Assembly: GCF_026914185.1 (NCBI RefSeq)
Contig: NC_070565.1
Span: 186,001 to 250,000 of the forward strand
DNA: 64,000 nt
Origin: Puccinia triticina
Lineage: Eukaryota > Basidiomycota > Pucciniomycetes > Pucciniales > Pucciniaceae
Direction: 5' to 3'
Both the position numbers and the translations under genes were made by a program. This document shows, one piece after another, positions 23,200 through 32,929 of this stretch (within the stretch, counting starts at the first letter, position 1; every line of letters begins with the position of its first letter). The notes under the pieces are model-generated. The model did not search any database and was not told the DNA's origin. It was given only the letters and a program-made list of their open reading frames with translations.

Positions 23200-23969
23200 A
23201 CCAAAACATTCGAAAAAAAGAAGAAAAAAAACTTCAGATTCTCTGCCGCAAGAAATAGAGCGTGCATGATTAAATTACAGTCAAACTGTATCGGTTTTCT
23301 TGACAGACTGTATCCACTGCCAGCCGCGCCACCTTTGATTCTGAATGTTGGGCCCTGGGAAGGCTGTCGTACGGTTGCAAAAGAGGGCTTGGACCAGGCC
23401 GATAGCATTGGTAGATTTACCTTCTCCTAGAGGAGTAGGTGTAATACTGTTTGTGGGTGTGGGTGCAGTAAAAAAATCAGCTGGTTGGCCAGCTTGGACT
23501 CGATCACAGATGATAGACATACCCAACAACCCCTACATATTTTCCAGACTGTCGGGAGGTCCTGAGTGTACCTATGGCACTGGGTGACGGTGGCATTTTT
23601 GCAACGGAGAAGAGAGCAGACTGGGGTGCCAACGATATCACTCCGGCCCAAGACGACGGCATGCTTACAGGAGAGTTGAAAGCCGGTAGAGTCGATCAAT
23701 CTGATGACCCCGGCGGGGGTGCACGGGTTAAAGAGTGGCTCGGAGCCCCTGGAGCTGAGCAGTCCGAGGTTGTACGCATGGAAGCCGTTGACATCCTTCT
23801 GGGGACTGACGGCCTCGGTCAGCCGACGCTCGCCCTCCTGACCAATCGAAGCTTTCAGAGGGAGCTGGACCAAGAGCCACTTACGAGCTTGATCAGGATT
23901 GTGCTTGAGGTACTTGCAGATGATTTCTGTCCATGATAGGCCGGGGCCAACGGTGTTTGGAAAAGACAA
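23200..23969 (-). pseudogene. captured fragment of C1-tetrahydrofolate synthase (ADE3/MTHFD1-like)
   Basis: Minus strand. The first part is the methylenetetrahydrofolate dehydrogenase/cyclohydrolase domain: LLVQLPLKAS, QKDVNGFHAYNLG, NPCTPAGVIRLIDSTGF and AVVLGRSDIVGTPVCSLL. After an internal deletion it passes to the N-terminal part of formate-tetrahydrofolate ligase: [20 protein letters not shown], then in another frame [20 protein letters not shown] and a degenerate [12 protein letters not shown]. The linker, most of the synthetase and the N-terminus are missing, and frames change at least twice. A functional enzyme would be about 930-950 aa. Unexpected inside a transposon: a captured host gene piece. 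Confidence 0.85.
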
Positions 23970-23999
23970 AATAATCCATGATCTTAATGAGAAATCAAC

Positions 24000-24190
24000 T
24001 TGGGCCTACAAGTCCGATTGATCCAATGGTAGAAAAACTACATACCTTTGGCGAGGTTAGTGGTTGGGGTGATTAGGTACCCTTGGCGGTGATGGGCGTG
24101 GATTGAGCCCATGATCCGGCTGATCTGACCAAGTCGAACGCGAGCATATCAACTTGGGCCTACAAGCCCGATCGATCCCACAGTAGACAA
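24000..24190. repeat. short direct duplication between the captured fragments
   Basis: ATCAACTTGGGCCTACAAG followed by a CGATxGATCC-type block and GTAGA-AAACTACAT occurs near 23994-24045 and again near 24148-24195, with a few differences. Confidence 0.6.
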
Positions 24191-24450
24191 ACTACATTGT
24201 ACATTGTTCACAGACAGATACATGCATTGGTAGATACTCACCTGATGGCGAGAGATGATAGACATCCCGTTTGAAGGAGGGTGTGCAATCGATGAGGTTG
24301 TACTGTCCGCCGGCCTGAGCCAGGCGATCACGTGTAGGACGGACCTCGTAGATCGGGACGCCGACTAGTCGCAAGAGCGTGGCGAACTCGAGCAGCAATG
24401 AGCCGGCGCCCGCCGTGCATGTCTCAGTACCTTCCCCAGCCACGACACCA
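24190..24450 (-). pseudogene. captured fragment of an EDEM-type GH47 alpha-mannosidase
   Basis: Minus strand, near 24443-24320: INLRYGVVAGEGTETCTAG and AGSLLLEFATLLRLVGVPIY correspond to the GH47 block VNLKTGV...ETCTAGAGSLL.EF..LSRL of ER degradation-enhancing mannosidases. The downstream residues (YEVRPTRDRLAQAGGQYNL) diverge quickly and no other GH47 motif is present, so only a short piece survives. The family acts on misfolded glycoproteins in the ER. It lies next to the folate-enzyme fragment on the same strand, and both are GC-richer than the surrounding element. Confidence 0.65.
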
Positions 24451-24579
24451 TATCTGAGATTAATCTAAGAGGTGTAGGGAAGGTAGTGAGTGAATGAATG
24501 GAGGAAGATTCAGGATAAGAGGAAAAGGTGGTGGTGGTGGTGGACGAACGCGAGCATCGTCCGTCCGTAGCCTCGTGGG

Positions 24580-24893
24580 CTGGTGCGTGCACCCTCGTCG
24601 GATCCTTGGACTATGCTGCCCCGGCGTCGGCGTCGGCGCTGATGGTCGGTCCGGGCGGTTTCCGGGACGCAGTCGCGTGTCCGAATGTGTCTTTGTCAGC
24701 GAGGAGGCCGACTGCACCTGGTTTGATGCAAACGACATGGGGTCTGAGACCCTGGGCTTCCAGTCGAACAGCTTTGTTCTAGAGGGCTTTGACGATCGTC
24801 CCGAGCTTTACCCCTTCTTCATGACAGTGGAGAAGAAGTTAATCCAGTCGAGGGGGATTGTGCTTGATAGGGCGGCGTTGTGACGGTCGTCCG
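24580..24893 (-). pseudogene. unidentified captured coding fragment
   Basis: On the minus strand a protein-like reading runs from about 24890: NAALSSTIPLDWINFFSTVM, then in a second frame after a shift LEAQGLRPHVVCIKPGAVGL and LADKDTFGHA, with an in-frame stop between. I do not recognise the family. GC-rich composition and position match the other captured pieces. Confidence 0.4.
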
Positions 24894-25705
24894 GGGTAAG
24901 AGGTCTGTCAGTAGTGGCGAGGGAGATGGGTTTTCTGTTCAATTTTGGTACGATTTCAGTTCACGGGGGTGGCCATCATCAAGAAAAGATTCTGATCTAC
25001 AAGTGGGATATCTTACATTCTTTGCCCTGCCTGATTGATGTGGGTCCGGTCACCGCCACATGTTGAGTTCAAGTCCTGCCGCCAGAGCATCTCGGAAATG
25101 GGGTGGACTGGACTGCTAGCATACATACAGCCAATCCGCCGCTTGCCATGACCTCACCTCGACGACCCAATCTGAAACTGTTCTAGGGGGAAGAAGAGAA
25201 GAAGATGGTGGGAGGGAGGAGGGGTAGAAAGGGGACAGGATAAGTGAAATTAAGAAATACTTACAGGTTGCTTGACCCCAGGAATTGATAGTTCGAAGCC
25301 GGCAATGAATGTGGTCCATGGATGTAGGCGCACATTGGTTTGAAGTGGATTGGGCCCCCGGCTGGGGAGTTTGCCCCCGGACCAGTATACACCAACACTT
25401 GATATTGAAGTCCTCCTCTTTGGCAATTCAAGAGTAATTTGCAAAGGAATGCAAAAAAAAGATAATTATGTTTGGCAAACCTGCAGATACAATGCAAGAC
25501 AATTTGAATTGATCAAAATTTTCCTTTTGGGTAGATGATAATTTATTCATCAAAAAGCTATTGTTGTTAACAACAAGCACTGTTAATAGTTCCTTTGGGA
25601 CTGGTAATTGTTTCCGGATGAACTATTAACAGTGCTGGACAAAAATGAAAGGATGTCTTTGATTTGCAGAAATGATTCTGAATCCAAAGACTTCCCACTG
25701 GCAAC
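24894..25705. other. non-coding DNA within the giant element
   Basis: No gene or clear repeat recognised. It separates the captured fragments from the MITE. Confidence 0.4.
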
Positions 25706-25708
25706 TAA

Positions 25709-26096
25709 GGCCCTGTTTGGCACTGATATAAATATAGGTGATATAATCACTGGTTAATTGAATAAAAAATACAAAATTCAACATAAAGCCTCCAAATGTT
25801 TTTTGTAGGCAACCTACAGTGCTGGTCTCTTCAACTGTGAACCCAGAATCAACTTATCCAGCCATCTTCAGCACCATAATACCATTATATCACTTCATAT
25901 TGGTCAAAAGTGATATAATGGTATTATGGGGCTGAAGATGGCTGAATCAGTTAGATCTGATTTCAGATTTGAAGAGACCAGCACTGTAGGTTGCCCACAA
26001 AAAAAATTTGGAGGCTTTATGTTGAATTTTATATTTTTTATTGAATTAATCAGCAATTATATATCACCTATAATTATATTGGTGCCAAACAGGGCC
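25709..26096. mobile_element. PIF/Harbinger (Tourist-like) MITE, 388 bp
   Basis: Ends GGCCCTGTTTGGC at 25709 and GCCAAACAGGGCC ending at 26096 are perfect inverted repeats, flanked by TAA at 25706-25708 and TAA at 26097-26099, the 3-bp target of this superfamily. The inverted similarity extends almost through the whole element (AAAGCCTCCAAAT against ATTTGGAGGCTTT; CAGTGCTGGTCTCTTCAA against its complement), so the strand can fold on itself. No coding capacity. Confidence 0.92.
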
Positions 26097-26099
26097 TAA

Positions 26100-26682
26100 T
26101 ATGATTTTACTATCTTCAGACTTCAATGATTAACCACTTTGAGAGCAACATGCACTTTTTTTGTCTTATTTTTTTATTTGGGAATCAAATTGGATATTTT
26201 GATCTCAAAAAATTATCAGAAGTAATGAACTGTGCAAAACATCACAGAAGAGCAATCCTTTATCTCAATCAATAATTTATAATTCATCATGTGAGATGCA
26301 CTGGATCCGGAATATAATTACAATGTCAGATTAGATACCTACTGATAATATTTCATTTGTTTGCAGCAGACCATTAGGACAGTTATGTGTACCTGCCAGA
26401 GGTCATACCAAACCACACTCTAGTATGACAATCTCATGTGGTAGTTTGGCTAGGTTCAATCAGGGCTTTGTTCTCATGACTTGACCAGAGAATGAATTCT
26501 TGGTCAGGTTGCAGACCCCACAACGGGGAGTTGTAACCAGGTTGTAACCTGGGAGATTTAAAATCAAAACTATCTCTCTCACACAGTTCAAGTTGAATCT
26601 TTCAACTCAGAGTTGGTCACCTTCAACTGTTCAACTCGAAATGCGTGGATTTGAAGGTGAGGGTGGCAAGAAGTCTTGACGG
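26100..26682. other. AT-rich region upstream of the KDZ transposase
   Basis: Non-coding; likely promoter and first-exon region of the transposase. A short frame from ATG 26640 (MRGFEG) ends in a possible GTGAGG donor and may be the first exon. Confidence 0.35.
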
Positions 26683-29600
26683 CGGAAAAAACCACGAACG
26701 GAGAAAGGCAGACAATACATACAGGAATCCAAACAGGCCAGCCAGAACTTTATAGCTTCAAATAGGACACACATCCCACCTTCGAACCTTCATGAAGAAA
26801 CTTATAGTACTGATCACCATAATCTTCAAGGACAAGGAATCGACCTCAATCCAGGTGAATATGATGATCAACCCATGAATCATGAAGCTGATCCTCAGGT
26901 GCAGGGGCTTCACGAATACCTGACCAGCCAAAACTACAAACGAAGAAAACTATTGGAAGAAAAAAACTGGGAAGAGGTATATAATCAGATGTTCACCTGG
27001 TTCTACCAGTGTTCAGCTAAAACAAACACTTGGGGGAATCTTGAAAACTGGGATCATGACTGGAAGCCTGGATGCCACTGCGCAGAAAGTCGAACTCGAC
27101 CTATGATTCTGGTTGATATATTAAGTTCTGCTGCCTTTCTAAACTTCCTTCCTTGACATCATTAAAGCAGTGGCTGAGACTGGAATTTTTCATACATATC
27201 TATTCAGCTCAAAAGCAGTCGGATGTCCAATTTTGTAAATGTCAGCCCGATCAAGTCCGCCTCATCCAGATGGGCTACATAGGTGGCTCCCCCAAGTTCC
27301 CAAGGACAGCTTTTTTGATTCAGTTGTTACAGTTTCACCATATACTATGGAAGAATAGTGCAGTGGCTATGTTACCATTTTCTAAAGCACTGGACGAGTT
27401 CTTGGATGCAAACAATCCACTTGTTTTGATCCCAAAGAAAAATGAAGATGACCCTGAAATCTCTGTTGGTGTAAGTTTTATTCCTCTTTTATCTTATTTT
27501 ATGTGTTTAACCAGCCCATTTCTACAGACTCGCCAATGGAGAAGAACCCTTTCTTCAGCTGTAGATGCCTTTCGCGAAATGTTACAGAGGGAAAAACTCA
27601 TATGCGACCAGCTTTTTGGTATGGGATCCATGGACAAGTTGGCTGATATCTGTCCAGTGTGTTATGGTCCCCATGTTCCTGGGAAGAAAGACCATGAACC
27701 CGATTTCATAGTATGCATGGATGGAAATTTTCAGCACCGGAGACATAAGGAAGCTAGTTTGGAGATACCTGAAACTCTCAAGACCCCGAGCCTCTTTGTA
27801 CCTGCCGAAGAGGTTGCTGAAATGGAACAGTACATGAATTGAGCCTATCAGAGAAACAACAATCCTAGGGATACTGTAGTAAAAATTACTCAAGGCTAAA
27901 CACATTGTGTTGATCGCTAATGTTAATTTTTTTCATTTAGGATCCGTGTGGTCAGAGCCACACAGCTGCGGATGATGCAAGGACTGGCGGAACCTGGAAG
28001 GAGTGTGACGATACCGGTTTATTTGGAATGGCATGTCGACATGATCAGATGATACGGATCATCAACATTGTTCAGAGCGGTGAAAAGTAAGTCTTTGGTT
28101 GGTTGGGTTGAATATCTCTGTCTTGCTAAAGTAACTTAATCACCCTTTGATCAAATCCGACCAATCATTAGGGCTTATTTCCCAATGACTATGATCAATA
28201 ACCTCATAGAAAGTACCAAACAGGGCTTCAGTCGGAAGAAATTGGCTTTTTTGTATGATATTGGGTGTCATGTTGAAAAGGGTATAGTCCGAGTAAGCAA
28301 ATTAAAATGAGCGATTGTTTTATAATTTTCTTACAGATTTTTTTATTCCTCTTTCCTAGCGAAATCAATTCCCAGAAGAACTAGAATCCAATCTTCTGAT
28401 GTTCGGAACAAGTGTATTCCATTCTTATGTACATGAGTGGTCTTGCCAGCTTAAATACAATCCCAGGCTGAACAAGGGTTGGGGAATGTCTGATGGCGAG
28501 GGCTTAGAACGGAGATGGTCTTCCTTGTCCCCTTTGATTGGCCCACTTCGATACTCATCAAAAAACCACAGACTTGTGGCAGTCAACATTCAGTTGGAAC
28601 ATCACAACGAGATAGGAAAGACTTATTCATGTAAGATTTGAATACTCCGCATTTTTGTACATAATGAATCCCTGTATACTAATCCCGTAAAACAGTCCGA
28701 TTGTTGTTACATTGGGCAAAGCATATATTAACGATTTTGAAAAAATCCGAGGCGGAATTGCAAGATATACGGGATGAAACTGGCTATGAATTGTCTTATT
28801 TCAAGGAGCAATGGGATCGGCAGAGGCAAATCCAGCTTTCAGCAATTGAGACCGATACTGAAAAACAGATGAGAGAACAAGTGGAAGCCCTTGTTGAGCT
28901 GGAGGACAAACTCCGAGAGACACAGTTGGGTTTTTATCTCTTATCTAGTTGTTTGTTGCACCAGGAATCAATATTTTTTTCCATTTGTTAAATACCCAGC
29001 TATGATATGATTCAACTTAGCCAGACCCGGAGACGAAATTGTACCGAGGCACAGTCACAACAATTAGGACAACTTCCAGATACATTAATAAGTCTTGAAA
29101 GTGAGATAGAGCAAGCAATTGAGACACTAGGCTCTGACAAATTCCGGAATTTGGCTGGCGGCTCTGGTTTGTGATCTTAAATCTTGAATAATGGAAGCTT
29201 ACTTGTTAAGTTGTTACTCACAAGTATGTATTGGATGTAGATCCACAAACAAGGTCTTTGATCAAGCTTAAAATAAGCAAGTCAAAACTTTACGAAGCCA
29301 AAGTTGGTGTCCTTGAGATTCAAAGGAAGTGGGACCAAAGGGGATCCGGTAGGGCTTAACTTATCAAGCAACCTCTCAACAAGGATTCAAGCTGACAAAA
29401 GTTTACAACACTTTAGGAACTCGAGCCCAAGCCAGATTTAAAAAGCTGATGAATGCTAAGATGTGTCTTATGCGGAAGAAATTGGTTGCATATAATAACC
29501 GAGCAGATCATCACAATTCAACTTTCACCCCTGAAAACCTGTTAGAGACACCGACTTTAGATGATGTCAAAGCTTTTGAGATCGACAATCCTTTTTGGAA

Positions 29601-30265
29601 TTTTGGCTCGCTAAACCATCCGTCTGAGCCGTGGGCGGTTGATTTGAACACAATAAATGGAATCCGTGCATATCTTCAGGTTACTAACTGCCAGGATGAG
29701 CTGCATCGAATTGCAAGGGAGGCGAGGCAGGGGATGCAATGGGCAATTGAAAAATCGAAGAAAATTGACAATATTGGTGCCCTGTTACAAGATTGTGGGT
29801 ACACATATTTTTTGCCGAACTTCAAATCCAAACTGAAGTTTCATTACATCTTTGTCTATGATAGATCAGACAGGCCATGTCGTTCCTTCTTCAGAGGGAC
29901 AAGATCAATTGCAGCAAATCTGTTCAGAGAATGGATTCCCTGTGACTGTACTCCAATCAATTTTCAGCAACCTCGCCAAATCTCACTGTCGTCTTTGGAT
30001 GTCGTGGAATTGCCACTGCTTGGAACTGCTGAGATGGAGTCGCCCCTTTGTTGAAACTGCACACGAAGCTGAAGAAAATCTCAAGGAGCAGTGGGATTTA
30101 TTAATCATGAACTCCCAGGAAATATGGAGAAAACTAATTGGTGTTGAAACCGTTATGATGGAGTTTGAAACACCGGATGATCAAGAGGAGGAGGATGTTT
30201 TAGAGGATGAAGCATTACAATTCCACGAAAATCCATTCCCATTTAACCAAACAGAAGATATGTAG
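26683..30265 (+). CDS. KDZ-family transposase (Kyakuja-Dileera-Zisupton), multi-exon, one nonsense codon
   Basis: The transposase of the giant element. Upstream part: KGRQYIQESKQASQNFI (about 26690), then a cysteine block (WKPGCHCAESRTRPMILVDI, FCKCQPDQVRLIQMGYIGG). The catalytic region follows in family order: CPVCYGPHVPG, DFIVCMDGNFQHRRHKEAS (first Asp, about 27700), TWKECDDTGLFGMACRHD (about 28000), FLYDIGCHVEKG (second Asp, about 28260), SVFHSYVHEWSCQLKYNPR and GMSDGEGLERRWSSLS (Glu, about 28500). A coiled, acidic C-terminus ends at 30265. Introns visible: 27471-27527, about 27877-27940, 28088-28171, 28293-28360, 28631-28695 and several later. TGA at 27840-27842 interrupts an otherwise conserved reading (MN, stop, AYQRNNNP) and would be explained by CGA to TGA. 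The first exon is uncertain. Confidence 0.85.
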
Positions 30266-30389
30266 TTGCTTTAGCTGAAAAAGAAAGAAATGTATGTGAT
30301 CTGCAAGTGTGCAACTCGTTCCAAACTTCCTAATACTTTCCTCTCCTGTGGCCCATCGGTCCCCAATTATACTCCAGTTTGTCAAGATT

Positions 30390-31235
30390 GTGGGGGTCGC
30401 GGCACCCAGGTGTCGCACCCGTTTTCCTGAAAAATAGGCACCGCACCCGTACCCGGCACCTGCCGGCGGGTGCCGCGGGTGTACCGGCGGTGTACCGGCG
30501 GGTGCCGCCGGAAAGGATCCCTTCCGGGAGACGAGGCTGTTGTAGTCTTGTTGTCCGCAAGGGATCCGCGGACGACGAGGCTACAACAGCCTCGTCGCTC
30601 GCAAGGGATCCGCGGACGACAAGATACAGCCTCGTCGCTCGCAAGTGATCCCTTGCGGGCGACGAGGCTGTATCTTGTCGTCCGCAAGGGTTCACTTGCG
30701 GACGAGGAGGCTGTATCTTGTCGTCCGCAAGGGATCACTTGCGGACGACGAGGCTACAACTCGTCGTCCGCAAGTGATCCCTTGCGGACGACGAGATACA
30801 GCCTCCTCGTCCGCAAGGGATCCCTTCCGGGAGACGAGGCTGTTGTAGCCTCGTCCTCCGCGAGGGATCCGGACGACGCGGCTACAACAGCCTAGTCTCA
30901 CTGAAGGGATCCCTCCCGGACGACGACGCTACAACAGCCTCGTCTCCCGGAAGGGATTCCTCCCAGACGACGAGGCTACAACAGCCTCGTCTCCCAGAAG
31001 GGATTCCTCCCGGACGACGAGGCTACAACAGCCTCGTCTCCCGGAAGGGATTCCTCCCGGACGACGAGGCTACAACAGCCTCGTCTCCCGGAAGGGATTC
31101 CTCCCGGACGACGAGGCTACAACAGCCTCGTCTCCCGGAAGGGATTCCCGCACCAGGCACCCGCGCGCGGGTGCGGGGCAGGTGCCGGAGGTACCTGCCA
31201 ACAGGTGCCGGGTACCTGCCGCGGGTCCAACAGCA
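30390..31235. repeat. GGTACC-rich block enclosing an array of inverted GACGAGGC / GCCTCGTC units
   Basis: The outer parts (30415-30505 and 31150-31230) are rich in GGTACCTGCC/GGCACCCG words and roughly mirror each other. Between them, units of about 40-50 bp contain AAGGGATCC, GGACGACGAGGCTACAACAG and its complement CTCGTC in alternating order, with near-identical copies at 30940-31140. The layout resembles the fold-back element at 5100-6430. The limits and any target duplication are not clear. Confidence 0.7.
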
Positions 31236-31380
31236 GATTCTCTATGAGTTGGCAACTGTCCGCGGCTGTCAGCAACCTTCAAGCACAATCACCAGCACTC
31301 ACTTGTCCAGGAGCTTGCACAGTGTCTGGTGGGAATAGGCATCCAGCCAGAGAGTGGGCTCATTGGGCATGTTGAGCTAC
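31236..31380. other. short non-coding spacer
   Basis: No feature recognised. Confidence 0.3.
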
Positions 31381-31508
31381 ACACTGGGTGGGGGCACACT
31401 GGGTGGGGGCACACTGGGTGGGGGCACACTGGGTGGGGGCACACTGGGTGGGGGCACACTGGGTGGGGGCACACTGGGTGGGGGCACACTGGGTGGGGGC
31501 ACACTGGG
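31381..31508. repeat. 15-bp minisatellite, 8 copies plus a partial one
   Basis: Perfect tandem copies of ACACTGGGTGGGGGC. Because 15 is divisible by three, all six frames stay open, which creates spurious repetitive ORFs. Confidence 0.95.
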
Positions 31509-32453
31509 CAGGAGACAAAAAAAGACAGTGGAAAGGGCAAAAATGGAGTGATAGGGTGTTGGGAGGCTGTTGAAGCTGAGGCGTTTGAAGGTGTTGACCG
31601 GGCCTACAGGTCTGGTTCCATGAGACAAACCCCTGTAATTTCTTGAGGCCATACAGATGTTCTGTAGTGCCAGAGTTGGCTTCATTGGATGGAGGGGCAG
31701 GAACAACAGCCCAGTTTTCACGCAAATACAGGAAAACCAACTGGAGTGTTGTTTCTTCCCAGTTTCTACTGTCCTAGACTGGCAAAATTTATTACGCTAT
31801 GCTATGGGGACACCCATCCTGCTACACTAACCTATAGTGTAGCTGATTTGCAACAACTACTGCTGCAGCAGTGCCACCAGCATCTGGACGTCTGCCACTG
31901 CTGCATTCCCCCAATCAATCTTCCTATCACCCTTTGCCACCCTTGGACCTTATAACCACATTCAGACACAGAAAAATCAGCTCACTGATGCTGAAAAAGC
32001 CGTCAGTGGTGTTCAGCAGCTGTCAGTGGCCATTCAGCTGTTTTCCCACTGTTCTGCCACTGACACAAGTAGTTTTCAACTGGAAACAGTGTGAGCAGAG
32101 GCTCAAATCACTGTGCCACTGATTGGTTGCTGATTGAGCAAGCTGAAATTCAAGAAAGTTCTCCAGTCATTTCAATCAGTGCTTAGCACATTGCTACACC
32201 AGCTGATTTGCAGTGCAGTGCAGCCCTCCCAAAAGTTGCCACACTGACAGTTTTGCTTTTCTGTTTGCATCACAGCCATTAGTGCGGGGAGCTGGGTATG
32301 TGTGTGCTAGGCGGAGCTGAGCATGTGTGACACTGTGGGCCAGCTATGCTAACTGTAGCATAGCAGAATTGTGCTAGCTTTGAGTGTAGCATTATCAGAA
32401 TTCTGCCATCTCTTTGCTAATGCTACACACACAGGGTGCAAAAAAGTGACCCT
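31509..32453. other. non-coding DNA
   Basis: No gene seen. Contains several short GCTATGC / GCAGTGCCAC-type repeats that may be remains of CACTG-ended MITEs. Confidence 0.3.
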
Positions 32454-32668
32454 CACTGCAAGAAAAAGTTGCGCACCTTCAAGCAGTTCACATGTGAGAG
32501 CATTGGGAAAAGTTTCGGTGCTACTCCATCCTTTGTTGAGTTGTGTTGACCAACCTTCAATGCACATTCACTGTGCATGATGCACAGTTACTGTGCAAAA
32601 AAAGACTGTCAAGTGTCTGGGTGGAGCTAGAACAACTGCTTTTGTATGCGTGAGTTTTTCTTGTAGTG
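32454..32668. mobile_element. CACTA-type MITE, 215 bp
   Basis: Ends CACTGCAAGAAAAAG and, inverted, CACTACAAGAAAAAC. Inside it carries a CTTCAATGCACA...CACTGTGCA hairpin also present in the MITE at 50081-50327, so the two belong to one family. Flanking CCT and CAT agree at two of three bases, so the target duplication is not proven. Confidence 0.65.
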
Positions 32669-32929
32669 CATATGTTGCACTACTGCACCATGTAGCAGAC
32701 TTTTGGCCTATCTTGACCTATTTGACCACCAAAAGGGCCATAGAGAAGTTAATGTAGCTTATTGGCAGTAGCACATTGCTATTCTAACTCTACAGGAAAT
32801 GTGGACACTGTTAGTGCTGCTACACTGAAACCAAGTGGCCCTGTAGCGTGGTGTAGCATAGCAGCCTACCATTGATGTGTGTGGTAGGCAGAGATGGGTG
32901 ATTTGGAGATCCGGACAATCTGGGTATAT

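Noticed and set aside
31329..31740. Long ORFs with GGGTL or HWVGA repeats on both strands
   Set aside because: Produced by a 15-bp tandem repeat, which keeps all frames open; no coding evidence outside the repeat.
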